A stretch of DNA of 64,000 nucleotides from Chrysopilus asiliformis (Eukaryota; Arthropoda; Insecta; Diptera; Rhagionidae), in NCBI GenBank assembly GCA_964034945.1, contig OZ035963.1:60795182-60859181 (forward strand), written 5' to 3'. Under the pieces are notes generated by a model that made no database searches, was not told the origin of the DNA, and was given only the letters and a program-made list of their open reading frames with translations. Shown here piece after piece: positions 33,515 to 44,940 of the stretch. Both the position numbers and the translations under genes were made by a program. The first letter of the stretch is position 1. Every line of letters starts with the position of its first letter.

Positions 33515-33778
33515 CTACATCACGTCTAAACGGGTCAAAGATGATAGAAAAGTTACATAAACGAATGATAGCACAGATAAATTCTCTCTTTGCACGACAA
33601 TACCGGTGAAATTTTAAGAGAAGTTTGCTCTTTGTCCGGGCCAAAATCAGGGCCGTACAAAGACTATTTGGTGGCTTCTCCCTTTCTTAAAAAAGAATGG
33701 TAAAAATTCAGTTTTATGTGCTTAGAAATTTCGATCTTAGTCGATCAGAGGACTTGTCTCAATTTTTGTCTGTGACTA
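33515..33778. other. Non-coding stretch
   Basis: No gene or repeat is recognised. Confidence 0.4.
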
Positions 33779-33905
33779 TCTAGATAAAAAGATATAATGG
33801 CATCTTAGTTCTAGATAAAAAGATATAATGGCATCTTAGTTCTAGATAAAAAGATATAATGGCATCTTAGTTCTAGATAAAAAGATATAATGGCATCTTA
33901 GTTCT
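33779..33905 (+). repeat. 31-bp tandem repeat, four copies
   Basis: The unit 'tctagataaaaagatataat' plus 'ggcatcttagt' repeats exactly at 33781, 33812, 33843 and 33874 (same base of each unit). The copies are identical, so the amplification is very recent or the repeat number is unstable. Confidence 0.97.
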
Positions 33906-33919
33906 TCGGTATATAACAA

Positions 33920-34020
33920 CAAATTGCGCTGCTGGCAAATTTAAAAGCACAATTTACAGAAATTTGAAAGATAAACTGCGCCGCAGGCAAAATTCTTATG
34001 AAAAAATGCACTGTTGGCAG
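33920..34020. repeat. Third cluster of the GC-rich dispersed motif (reverse)
   Basis: Three spaced versions occur: 'attgcgctgctggcaaattt' (33922), 'actgcgccgcaggcaaaa' (33975) and 'aatgcactgttggcagaaat' (about 34004), about 40 to 50 bp apart. They begin just after the 31-bp array. Confidence 0.65.
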
Positions 34021-35850
34021 AAATTAGAAAGAAAATCATGAAAACCAAAGATTTTTTTTAAATAAATTACGTTTGAGGGAGGCTATGGCCTGAAGCTAGG
34101 ACTCTGTAGTCCTCCCCCCCCACCCTCCACCCCTTCCCCTTTCTGACTACGGGCTTGGATCCACATTAGATTAAAAACCGACATCGAGATAATGCAAGCA
34201 AATAATTTTCATTTATCTTCCACGTAATAATTCATTTGATCAAAATTTTATTTTTCAAAAGCAAATTTAATTTGGTTACGTCTTTTAAAGAAGAACTTTT
34301 ATCATCTTTTATCCATAATTTTATTAAATTGCCAAGAAAGAATAACATTTGAACTTATCAAAAGACTTGTTCTTCAATACTTTCACAATCTCCCGATCTT
34401 AATCCGTTCGTCAAAAATAAAATGAAAAATGCGAACACGACGTCGAACTTGAGTATATCTTTTTAATGTTTTTTTTTCGTGAAACTGCAAACTGTGAAGC
34501 ATATGTTATTCATAGGACTCACTTGAGAAGTCCGGAAAAGTTTTCAAATCCAATATCTCTCAGGTGGGTTATCCTGCCACTCTGTGCAATTATGTGTCTG
34601 CCTCTGTGTGTATTCGATACTATCATCTTCCCTTGATTTTCCTCCATCACATCGCATCGACGTCTTGTTAATGCGAGGAAAACAACTTCCCGATGTGGAG
34701 CCAAGTGGGCCAAAAATTGGATAGTGGTGTTGGGGAAAATTCGGATGACACCAAAACCAAATAAGGAAGAAAATCGAAGACGCAACAGAGCGAAAATAGA
34801 ACAACATCCAGACGAAAAGTCGTCTCTTTGGATACCTTCTCGGGAAAACAACGAAATTTTTACCTTCAACTTGGATCCCAAAAAAAAATACCCCCTCTCC
34901 CCTGTGCAAACTTTGACAATGTTTGATATTTTCGTCGTAAAGACTTTGAGGATTCAGGATCTGGTAGCGATACTACCTGCATCCCCATTAGGGACACGTT
35001 TGTGTTTTTTTCTCATCTTCCGTTTTCATGTATGTTCAAAATATATATTTTTCTCCTGCTTCCGTAACCCTTAATCCTATGGTACACGATTCCCTATTAA
35101 TATTTGATGCAATTTGATATCTCTTTGTGCACGTAGACATCACCGCCACCACCCGTCAATTGTTTTGCTGCGTATGAGATGTGGTAGCAGGAAGGGAACG
35201 ATATATCATGGCATTTGATAGCTGACTAAAAATGAGGGGTGGTTTCCGTGTGGACCAAAAATAAACTTTATTTATATATATTGAAAAAATGAGGGTTGAG
35301 CTGGGGTTCAAACGATTCAAAGCTATCAAAATATCTCATTGGCGGTCTAACAAATTTCTGATATGACAAAATTGATGTGATGAAATTTATCAAAGCGACC
35401 GGAATTTAATGTTTTCCATTTTCATTTTTCAAAAGAATTTTTCGAGGCCGTCATATTCACTCACAGTTGATGCAGGGGAAAGTAACAAGAAATTAAGAGT
35501 AATTTTTATGAGTTGTTTAATTTTGTTGATCTCATTTTTACTGAATCCGATTTTTCTTTAAGAAGACATTAATTTTCACTTAGAAAATATATAGTCAGAA
35601 ACCCCATCATTTTTATTAAGTTAAGGTTTTCGTTAAAAAAAATACTTTTCTGCTGTGGTATTTACAGATTTTTCATCAATTTTGAATACTAATCAACAAT
35701 TATAAGGTTTTATCCTTAATCATCGACAGTAGAGACTGAAAAGGATTTCAACAAAATATTCTCAAAGTCTTTTGATCATCGTATCTCTTTATCGACTTTA
35801 TGTCATTTAATTAGTTTTATTTCGTGTGGTTTTGGTGGTAAGAAAAAAGA
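34021..35850. other. Non-coding stretch
   Basis: Overlapping frames occur on both strands at 34519-34909 and 34724-35074 (116-121 codons). No motif is recognised and the strands compete, so no gene is called. A low-complexity C run lies at 34112-34135. Confidence 0.35.
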
Positions 35851-36100
35851 AAATGCACCGCAGGCGAAAGGTCTATCGATTTAAGGGTCGAGTTGTGGTA
35901 ATGATTACCAATTGAACTTTTAAGTTTACTCATTGTATTTTGGTAATTTATGATATACGAAAACATAGAAAAATCTGCGCTTCATCATTTCGAGAGGAAG
36001 CGAAGGGGGTGCCAAAGTCACCACTAAGGCTGGTGTGAATGTGATGTTATCAATTCGGTGGTATATTTGAGTTTTTTATGCCTGCGGCGCATTTTTTTAA
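35851..36100. repeat. Two opposed copies of the GC-rich dispersed motif
   Basis: 'aaatgcaccgcaggcgaaa' (35851, reverse) and 'cctgcggcgcattttttt' (36081, forward) face each other about 210 bp apart. The flanks show no extended inverted repeat. Confidence 0.65.
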
Positions 36101-36179
36101 TAATTTTCTAACTATAGGTTTTTTTTGACAGAAAATTTTCCCTGATTTCCAATCAAGTTTTTCCGAAAATTTTTCAAAA

Positions 36180-36475
36180 AACCTTTTTTTTTTTAAATAT
36201 CTTGGTAATTATCAGATACATGTAAAACCCGTTGAAGTCAAAAATATACAAAATTAAATTTCCTTTAGATTTGGTTATTTTCATTTTTTTCACAAAACCG
36301 CATAGGCTTCGAGAAATTTTCAAAAACTGGATTTTCACAAAAAAATTGTAAGGGAGGTAACCATTATAGCTACCGTTACTTTTTCAAAAGTTTGTAGAAA
36401 AATACGATTTTCGTAAAGCACATTTAGAAAAAATTTCAAGTCGTCAGCTTAACACTTTCTTATTTTTGATACGTA
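36180..36475 (-). mobile_element. Body of a (GTCY)n family B element (reverse)
   Basis: Read on the reverse strand it aligns with 38845-39040. In order these are 'tttacgtatc', 'gacttgaaattttttctaaa', 'aaaagtaacggtagctataa' and 'ctatgcggttttg'. The adjacent octamer array at 36476-36968 occupies the place of the (GTCY)n tract. Confidence 0.6.
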
Positions 36476-36968
36476 AACCGGACAGACCGACCTACCGACA
36501 GATTGACAGACAGAAAGACAGACAGACTGACCTACCGACAGATTGACAGATTGACAGACCGGCAGATTGATAGACCGGCAGATTGAAAGATCGACAGGCC
36601 CACAGACCGATCTACCGATAGACCGACAGATTGACATACAGACACATTAACCGACAGATTGACATATTGACAGACCGACAGACCGACAGACCGACAGACC
36701 GACAGACCGACAGACCGACAGACCGACAGACCGACAGACCGACAGACCGACAGACCGACAGACCGACAGACCGACAGACCCACAGACCGACAGATTGACA
36801 GATTAAAAGATTAACAGATTGACAGATTGACAGATTGACAGATTGACAGATTGACAGATCGATAGATTGACAGACCGACAGAGTGATAGACCAACAGATT
36901 GACAGACAGACACATTGACCGACACATTGACCAATAGATTGACAGACCGACAGACAGGTGGACGGACT
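36476..36968. repeat. 8-bp satellite array (ACAGACCG and ACAGATTG)
   Basis: About 490 bp of octamers. A homogeneous core of roughly 14 near-identical 'gaccgaca' units lies at 36669-36790. Before and after it are variants 'gattgaca', 'gaccggca' and 'gattgata'. Reverse-strand frames here translate an endless 'SVCRSVGL' pattern, which reflects the repeat and not a protein gene. The tract lies where family B normally has a short (GTCY)n tract, so it is probably an expansion of that tract. Confidence 0.95.
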
Positions 36969-37160
36969 TTTTTCAAGAAAATTAGTCAAACTGTTCTTGA
37001 GAAAATTAATTTTCAAGTGTTTGTCCCCCCTCCCCCGCTGCCCGTAATAAAGGATCGACGGGGTTAAAGTTTTGCACAAACGAAACTTTCATCAATACCA
37101 AAATTTGGTAAAATTTCAAATCAATCGGTGATGGTACTTTTCAGTAGTTGTCTTATTCTG
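36969..37160 (-). repeat. Repeat flank beyond the octamer array
   Basis: It contains 'aaatttcaaatcaatcggtg', which reversed gives 'gattgatttgaaattt', the same core word as in other (GTCY)n families, and a short hairpin 'accaaaatttggt'. It may belong to a second (GTCY)n element abutting the first. Confidence 0.4.
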
Positions 37161-38519
37161 CGACGGCCTTTAGTCACAATCCGAGCAACAAAAAACCTAC
37201 TATAAAAATCTAAATAAATTTAATTATGCATAATTATTTCTAAGTTCGTTCTGCTAAGGATGCCGCCCGCTGATAATTACCACAAAATCAACTGAAATGC
37301 ATTCGTTATCTGACAAAAAATGTGTTTTTTTTTGCATCAAAATTAAAACAAACTCGTTCTTAACTAGTTTCCAACGAGAGAAAAAAAATGAAACAATCCC
37401 GCATAGTCTTCTCCGATTTCTAGGAATCATAATGCTAAACATCCGGTATCATCATCCCAAATTATATCACAGAAAAATCATGAAAATCTGTAAATTACCC
37501 AAAAAATGTGATCCACAAAAAACAAATCTTACCATCGCCAATTGAATTTTTTAACGTAATTTTTTTCTGATTATGATGGATAATTCGTCAAACCGTAATG
37601 TTATTAAATAATTGTATAAAATGTATTTGTAGCATAAGTACAATAACTTTGATACTAAAATAAATTGTGCACCGCCGATTGGACCTTGAAGAGCGGAATT
37701 AGACCCGGATATTTGAGAAATCCCGTGTCTTCTGCCAAAACTTTGAGCAGGATTTTCGCTATGAAAATGCATAAAAACCATCAAACAAACATTAATTCTG
37801 AAGTATGTTTATCTCGTTTTTAGACTGTAATTGTCTGGAGTTTTTTTTCTTCCTATCCATTGTTTATGTTTTTTTGTAGTTGTTTTTTTCTTCCAACATA
37901 CATACGTTACAGATAGGTTAATCATACTGATAATTTCCAAACATCGCGCTTCTTGTTTTGTTAATCTTTTTTATCGGTGGGGTCTTAATGACCACCCAGT
38001 GGGTAACAATGAATCAGGTGTTATTATAGTAACTATTGCCATTTGATGTGTATTTGCAGTGGTCAAGGTGTAATTATAAGACCCTGATAAAACCATAGGA
38101 GCGTCAAATCATCAGATTTTGCTGATTTTCGATTGAAATTTTGTACTGAAACATTTATCACGTCGTGGACATCTGGATTAGTTTTATTATAGATCGAATA
38201 GCCATGATACTAATTATACGAGTTAGTTTTATGTTAATTACGCAGAATGTGACGAAGCAATGTTAAAGGATTTGGAGTGGTATCGAAAATAATGAGGTTA
38301 AATGGGCTTGCTATAAATGCTAATGAAGATTTTATCGATTAAATTGTATTTAAAAAGAGGTGATGGAATCAGGGGTTTCTCAATAAAAGTGATGTGGTTT
38401 CGGCTTATCGGAACCCTTTTCCCTTGTCGAACTTTTTCAAGATTTTTTGTGTTGAAGTTCGGTACCGCAGTTTCCCCAAATTACGGTTTGGGAAAAAAGA
38501 TGCAAAAATTATCTTTTTG
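37161..38519. other. AT-rich non-coding stretch
   Basis: No gene is recognised. The 153-codon forward frame starting at 38317 runs through a MITE, a dispersed motif and a family B element, so it is not a gene. Confidence 0.45.
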
Positions 38520-38599
38520 TAAAACCGTCACCTCATTACCGCAGACCTCCCCTCCTCATCTCCCTACAAAAAATGTGATGTATTTTATGAGCAGACCCT
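38520..38599 (-). mobile_element. 'Cgtcacac' MITE, partial copy
   Basis: 'aaaaccgtcacctcattacc', 'gcagacctcccctcctcatc' and 'aatgtgatgtattttatgag' match the right half of the family. The left half is not clear. Confidence 0.5.
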
Positions 38600-38636
38600 C
38601 AGTACTAGCCGATCCTCATGCATTCTTTGAGTTTTT

Positions 38637-38650
38637 CGCCTGCGGCGCAG
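38637..38650 (+). repeat. GC-rich dispersed motif
   Basis: A single copy, 'cgcctgcggcgcag', preceded by T-rich sequence and followed by 'ttattttaaaattttt'. Confidence 0.6.
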
Positions 38651-38689
38651 TTATTTTAAAATTTTTCACTCGACGTTTTATAGCTTTGC

Positions 38690-39380
38690 TCTGCTATACA
38701 GCGACGGAGACCTACTCGAGAACGGGGCAGATAGAAACTTTGTGCCCAGTACGAAATCCGTTTCTGGCAAAATTATGAGGATGTCCGTGCATCTTTCTGT
38801 CAGTCTGTCTTTTCAGTCTGTCTGTCTGTCTGTCGGTCTGTCCGTTTCACGTATCTGAAATAATTCGAGAACACGTTGAGCTAGCGAGTTGAAAGTTTTT
38901 GTAAATAAGTATTACAAAAATTGTTGTTTTATATCAATTTTTGGAAAAGTAACGGTAATTATAACGGGTATTCCCCATACAATTTGTTTTAAAAAATACG
39001 GTTTTCTCAAAATTTATCGAAAACTATGCGGTTTTGGGAAAAATAAACACAACAAAATTTCAAGCATATAAAACTGTCTACATTTTTTGCTTTAACGATT
39101 TTTATGTATCTTTAACCGTTCTCAAGATAATTGGAAAATATCTCTACGTATCTCTCACGGTTCTCAAGATATTAAAAAAAAGGTTTTTTGAAGATTTCTC
39201 GGAAACTATGCGCTTTTGAGAAAAAAATCCATAAACCCAAATTCAAAGAGAAGAAAATTTCCTGCATTTTTTCCTGTGACGGTTTTTACGTATCTTTAAC
39301 GGTTCTCGAGATATTTAAAATATTTTTTTTATATATTTTTTCCGCATATTTTTTCCGAAACTAAATATTGCAGAGGAAAG
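38690..39380 (+). mobile_element. (GTCY)n family B element
   Basis: Order: 'ggcaaaattatgaggatgtc', a (GTCT)n tract at about 38799-38846, 'cgtttcacgtatctg', and the core 'gttgagctagcgagttgaaa'. A body follows in which 'acgtatctttaacggttctc' or a variant recurs three times (about 39105, 39147 and 39288). Related pieces lie at 9690, 36180 (reverse) and inside 55600-56250 (reverse). The core word is shared with the mini-me-like family at 725. Non-coding. Confidence 0.7.
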
Positions 39381-39507
39381 TTTTGTGTTGATCACGACTG
39401 ATATGTTTTTTATTTTGAAAAGGGATTTCGTGCGCATTTTTTTATCGTGATTTTTACCTGCAATAAATATTTTGATTTCCAGGATGGCTTTTTTAGCGCT
39501 AAGCGAG

Positions 39508-39733
39508 TTAACACGTTCGTGACATCGTGTACCACTGGCGGTACATGTACAGTTTTTTAAAACCGCGCGAGTAAATAGTGCGGTAGTTTTTTTGTGGAAG
39601 TAATATAAAAACACGCATAGTGTACCACCGATGGTGCACAACTGCCAGAAAACAAATCGCTAGTGTACCACCCGTGGTACACGATGTCCAAATGTAAAAA
39701 AAGTTGAAAAAGCAAATATCACCAACGTGTTAA
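39508..39733. mobile_element. piggyBac-type MITE (TTAA duplication)
   Basis: It is bounded by 'TTAACACGTTCGTGAC' and the inverted 'ATCACCAACGTGTTAA', that is, a TTAA target on both sides with inverted ends. Inside are three copies of a palindrome of the form GTGTACCAC-n3-TGGTRCAC (about 39528, 39618 and 39662), two of them near the ends. Length is 226 bp and there is no coding frame. TTAA specificity points to piggyBac mobilisation. Confidence 0.85.
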
Positions 39734-41399
39734 ATTATTTTAAAAATCGTCCAAAACTAAATTTTCTTTCAATTGCAAGTTACGTGCATCAAAGCCAGCG
39801 ACCTTCATCAGGTGCAGCTGGACTGGTTTATAGACTATCTAACAAGATTTTTGTTGATGCGGAATCAAGATTTAGAAATGGAAATGAATTTCCAAAAATT
39901 GTTTTTATTCAAAAGATTCTGATTTTGTGAACACTCCAGAACAGATTTTTGTTTTCTGTTAGCAAAAAAACTTGACCTTATCATGTTTTTATTGGTTTTT
40001 CTCACCTGATGTTTCTTTTTATTCACTTCGGACACGGGCATAAATCATTGCGTTTGGCCATAAATTAAAAACTGTTGGTTCGACCATTCCCTGAAAACTT
40101 AAATTTGAAACCGAGTTCTCTGAATTTATTTTGTCTACATTGTAGGTTTGTGCAAACAGACGAGTTTATCTATTGGTGTGATTTTTCTGTAATTCACTGT
40201 AGCCAAAAGTTACTTCTCACTCTACTCGTCTTACTCGAAAGTCAACTGTGATTTTTTTTAGTAGAGTAAACACCCAGAAAAACACATTTTTGTAGGAACA
40301 CATTTTTGTGTAGAGCATAATTTATGAAAAAATATGTTTAACATACAGCCATCGTGATGTTGAATATGATTTTTCCTGATTTCGGCTATGGTCTGGCGGT
40401 TGTATGTAACTTTAGTTCACTTCAGTTGTTGAACGATAAGCTCCTTTGATGGATGAACAGGAAAATTCGCATAACATTCCTTGAGCTTTTCCGCATGGAA
40501 ATTTTCCCTGTTAGTTTTAAGCTTAGACTGTACTTAGCTTTACGGATTTTCATTGTTTACGGGATGAAGAAAAAAAAAAACAATTCAAGCAATTCAGAGC
40601 TGAGGAGGAACTAAAGGTATGCTAAAATGTCTGACTATTTCATGAGCAATGTTTGAAGTCTGAGCAGACCTTGTCAACAACATCGCCGGCAAAAGTCGCT
40701 GCCTATGATGCGTGAAAAGCCTTCAGAATTTTCTCCATCCAGATTTCGACTCCTACCAACTAATGTGAAAGGCATCTGTTGGAATTTTCGGCTGGAATTT
40801 CATCCTTTTTACATAAAATATGCAATTACAGCGGATTATAAAATGTTTGCGAGTCGGTATTCAACAAAAAAAGGGGTAGGCGATGACACGCTGGGGTAGG
40901 TAATGGGTGGAATTAATATTTTTTTGTGGACTATTATTTTTTGATTTATTACCACCAAAAAAAGTTTTATGTTGTTTTGTGAGATTGTGCCTTATCTATC
41001 TATCTATCTATCTATGGTATCCCTAAAGCCATAGTAGAGCTTTCCTGTGTGTAAATTTCCACGAGATAATGGTTGTTGTCTGGCATTGTGTACAAAATGA
41101 TTTAATGATCTTTTTATGGTTCGAATATTAAAAGGGAAAAACTTTTACATTGCCAGTTTCTGTTAATCATTTTTAATGGAACGATTAAAAATATTTAAAA
41201 AAAAATATATTAAACACTTTCTGCAGACATTTATCGTATTATTAATTTCGTGTTTACACAAACAATAGTTTTGTTTTATTAATCACACATTTTTAAGATT
41301 TTCAAAATTCTTGAGAATTATAAAAGTTTTTTACTATCCCTTATTAATTCCAAGACCATAAATGCCAGCACGTAAAATATCTATCTTTGAAATTCCAAT
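39734..41399. other. AT-rich non-coding stretch with a microsatellite
   Basis: A (TATC)n run of about six units lies at 40992-41016. 'acacatttttgta' and 'acacatttttgtg' are duplicated at about 40280-40312. No gene is recognised. Confidence 0.5.
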
Positions 41400-41590
41400 A
41401 TCTGGATTCACTTTACCCTCCTCCCTTTACTCCCCCACCACTCGCGGTACTTTTCAATGGGTCTATGTTGTAACCAGGCCTTTAGCGAATATTCACACCA
41501 AGTTTCAGGTCAATCGGTTCAGCCGTTTTCACGTGAAAGAGGAACAGACAGACAGACAGACACCTAATCATTTTTATATATTAGTAGTTA
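41400..41590 (-). mobile_element. One-unit relative of the 14.5-kb (GTCT)n element
   Basis: It matches the last unit of 14541-15040: 'ctttaccctcctcccttta', 'gggtctatgttg', 'tttcaggtcaatcggttcag', 'gtttcacgtgaaagaggaac'-like text, (ACAG)n and 'catttttatatattagta'. The 5' end is missing. Confidence 0.7.
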
Positions 41591-42568
41591 TATTTACTTT
41601 CTTCTCTCTACGTGCTCCCACTTTCCTCCCTGGCACTGTAAAACATGATTAACAACTAGAAGTTAGCCACTAGCGACCAGCTTGGAAAATTCCAACTAGT
41701 CTTATGCTTGTTTAACAAGCAGCTGGTGGCACTGACATGTTAGCTGGAAACTAGCACAGGGTCAATGCGGGATAAGTTTTTTAGGTACTGTTTTTAGGCT
41801 TACGGAACCTTTTGCTAGGTTTGTTCCAAGAAAAATGTGATTTAGATTATAATAAAAAAGATTATTAAAACATTTTTTTTTGAGTTTTTGAGAGAAAATT
41901 CAAACTCTAAGGTTATTTTTCTTACTAGGAAAACTTTCCTACCATAAAAGCACATCTTTTTTTCAATGTCTGCTACAAAACATGTTGCGAACCAATAAAA
42001 AAGTATTAAAAACATGTCAATATATCACTGCCGAAAATCATATCGGTTTCATCAAAATGCCAACATATGCTCGCAATAAAAAAGGATCACTCATGGATGG
42101 AAAATCGTTTTCCAATTTAGCGAAATATATACCAATCAAATGTCTCATTACATTTTCTTGTAACTGTGAATCGACAACGAAAACTACATTCGAAATCTGC
42201 CCCCGTTTCAGCACTAGCGATAGTCGGACGAAAGTTTTCCATAAAACTGGGAGTCCTGGTGGCCAGAAAGTGGGATTTGGTGAAAACAAATTGCATTTGT
42301 GTTTGTGGAATATTTGATGGAATTTTTCGTTTCATCTTTTGCCGATATTCACAGACGAAAGACGAAAGAGTATCTATCGTCAAAACCATAACGACAGAAT
42401 TGTCTTAAAAATATATATTCCCGAAGGAAGACACAAGCAAGGATATTCGAGACAAATATTTCGGTATACGAAAAGATTTTCTTATCGAAATCCATGTAGA
42501 AATCAAATATTTCCATTCTAGCTAGGATCAGGATTATTATTGTCCTCCCCAAAAATATCTACGAGTAG
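41591..42568. other. Non-coding stretch with overlapping open frames
   Basis: Frames on both strands between 41982 and 42552 have fairly protein-like composition (for example forward 41982-42317), but they overlap and none matches a family I know. They lie directly upstream of the small frame at 42674. At 41650-41755 the word 'ctagt/ctagc' recurs in an imperfect inverted arrangement. Confidence 0.3.
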
Positions 42569-42673
42569 TTTTGGATACAAGCGGAATTCCGATATACTGG
42601 GAAGAAATTTAGCCGACATATCTATCTATCAACAAAACAATACTTTCAAGGATTGAGGAATGAAGGAGCAAAC

Positions 42674-42802
42674 ATGCAGGGTGGGATGATGATTGCCGAT
42701 GGCAACGACTATATAAGGATTGTCACAGATCTAAAGGGATATTGCTTTGTGGTTGAAATGTGGCCCGGAGAATACAAGATATTAGAAAACTTTCCGCCAT
42801 GA
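42674..42802 (+). CDS. Possible small open reading frame, unknown protein
   Basis: A 42-codon frame starts at ATG 42674 and ends TGA at 42802. The same frame is open upstream without an ATG to 42569, giving about 77 codons in all. The translation is unusually balanced for this AT-rich DNA; near its middle it reads GNDYIRIVTDLKGYCF and near its end EMWPGEYKIL. This could be the last exon of a gene or a decayed gene fragment. I recognise no family and see no strong acceptor site. Overlapping frames with similar character lie at 41982-42521. Chance remains quite possible. Confidence 0.22.
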   Translation: MQGGMMIADGNDYIRIVTDLKGYCFVVEMWPGEYKILENFPP

Positions 42803-44083
42803 AATTACTGAAATGTTTGCACTAAAAACTTTCAGAATTTTGTCCAACTTTAAACAACAATTCGTTTCATCTTGAATTGAGGCCTAGGTTTTTCTCATCA
42901 TTCCATTGGAATTAATGGGGAGATTTCTTTTTGTCCCACCAACCAGAATAATTCTCTATTATCCTAAATTTGGAGAGTTTCCAAAACATTTGGAAAAAAA
43001 ACATTTAAAAAAACCTACCCTGCAAAAGCAGGAAAAAAACGTATTAAAAAGTTTTTATTTAACTGAAAGACATTAACGAAAGCACCTCCTCGAATGGAAA
43101 ACTCAATTTAACTCTTTCACAAAGTAAAGAAAAATGGACTGGCCTACAGTATTTGAAAACTAAGTTGTTTTTTCCTTAAATAGCTTTTCGAATGTTGGGA
43201 GCAAGTTTTCTTTAGAATTTTTTTAGTAAACAGAAAATAAGTCTTTTCCCTACAACTCCCCATACGTCGCAACTCAACTACTACTACTCAGATGTCCACT
43301 TGAATGTCGTCCTGACCCTGAGCCCATGTTGTCCTAAAAAAAATAGTCACCCCCGTCTGTCGTTTGCACATTAAAAGAACCCATCCGGCCAATACTTTGT
43401 TTGCTGATGGAGGACGAAACTTGTTTTATGCAAATATGTTTACAATAAGTTTCCCGATGGTGGATAGATACTCTTGATGAATCAAATATTAGATACGTTC
43501 AACAACATCGAATGAACCATTAAAAATATCTGATAAAGGCAGAGATTCCATCCATCATTTTATGCAAAAAACATACACTTTGAATATGTTGTGCTACATT
43601 TGATATTATTTGATGGTAAAATGAAGTTTAGTTTGTGTAAAGCGATTTTCGATATTAAACATTTAAGGATCAAATAAGCAAACAACTGTGCAACATATAA
43701 TATCGACCTTAAATTGTTTGTTTAGGATCATCAATTATGAAGCAATTTAATTGTCGAAAGGTCAGATTATGAAGTAAACACGGTTGAAACAGAGGGGGGG
43801 GGGGGGGGGGGAGAGATTTAGGGTGGCAGAGTTTCGGATCAGTAAACCACATCAAAAAGCCAAAATTGAAGCTAAAAAAAACTTTAGTTTATGCACAGAG
43901 TTTCGCTTCCGAAACAGCAATGCCACTTGGAAAGCTCAGAGCTCAGCGAATCTTCATCAAAGAGGTGACAAAAGTTATGTCAATTTAGCAACGTGTTTTT
44001 ATCTGGAAAAAAAATCCTTTATAAAACAAATATTTCAGTTTATGAACAGAATTTCGGTATTATGAAATCTCAAAATGACGAAT
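42803..44083. other. Non-coding stretch with an 18-G run
   Basis: G(18) lies at 43794-43811. The frames at 43784-44178 start in or just after it and have no motif. Nothing else is recognised. Confidence 0.45.
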
Positions 44084-44174
44084 TTGTATTCTGCGGTCAA
44101 ATTTTTAACTCCCCCTCCCCTCGACTACCACCCTCACAACCCCATAAACGCGTGACGTATTTTATAAACAGCCC
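44084..44174 (-). mobile_element. 'Cgtcacac' MITE, partial copy
   Basis: It shows 'ctgcggtcaaatttttaact', a C-rich block and 'gcgtgacgtattttataaac' followed by 'agccc', matching the right half of the family. It directly abuts the next MITE. Confidence 0.55.
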
Positions 44175-44326
44175 TTAAGCTGAATTCAGACTAACGATAG
44201 CGATTACGATTGAGCTTCCTTGCCCAATGAGATCAAAGCTTTCATGTCCCTACCGTTGAAAGCTTTGATTTCATTGATGGAGAAGCTTCAATCGTATTCG
44301 CAATCGTTAGTCTGAATTGCGCTTTA
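44175..44326. mobile_element. MITE with TTAAGC..ATTCAGACTAACGAT ends
   Basis: The ends 'TTAAGCTGAATTCAGACTAA' and 'TTAGTCTGAATTGCGCTTTA' are inverted repeats. Inside, 'gatcaaagctttcatgtccc' and 'gttgaaagctttgatttcat' form a second inverted pair, so almost the whole 152 bp can fold. A longer sibling is at 58620-58806. Confidence 0.85.
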
Positions 44327-44940
44327 GGCAATCTTTTGAGGTTCGAAATTGGATTATAACGGAAATTACTTTTTACGAGAAAAACTGTTTTGGTTTATGA
44401 ACCACTTTTAGGAAATCTCTCTCGATTTTATATTAAAAACATTTAAAATTTAATAAAAAAATTAAAACAAAATCTTTTCTGTATAGAAGTTTTTATTTAA
44501 GAATCAGAATTTTAGAATATGTTTTAAAAACAATTTAAATAAATGAAAAAATCTAGAAAGACATCTATAAAAACATTAATAAATAGTAGCTACACTGCTG
44601 TTCATCACAAAAAAGCAATTAGACTAAAAAGTTTCTAATTTTCCAAGATCTAAATTATTATTATATTACAGTGGTATACATTTTGAATTCCCTCTCGAAT
44701 GAATATCGCGTTTTTATCATGAAAATCCACAGCTGAAGAAGAATGAAATAGAGCTTTCATAATAGTTAACCTAGATGAACGAAAAAAAAGTTTAAAAAGT
44801 TTTCCCACCCTAAAACCATATGCCATGCAATGGAAACTAAAAAAGATTTTCGCAACATTGATATGTTGTCATTAGATGGAAAATAGTGAAAATCCAAAGA
44901 AATTACATTCGTGTTCTGAAAGAAGTTTTTTCTTTATAGG
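44327..44940. other. AT-rich non-coding stretch
   Basis: No gene or repeat is recognised. Confidence 0.45.

Noticed and set aside
34519..35074. Overlapping 116-121-codon frames on both strands
   Set aside because: Three frames compete over the same DNA, with no recognised motif and no splice or promoter context.
36449..37079. Long reverse frames rich in S, V, C, R, G and L that look like a repetitive protein
   Set aside because: They are direct translations of the 8-bp satellite, which keeps several frames open.
38317..38778. 153-codon forward open frame
   Set aside because: It crosses a MITE fragment, the GC-rich dispersed motif and the start of a family B element.
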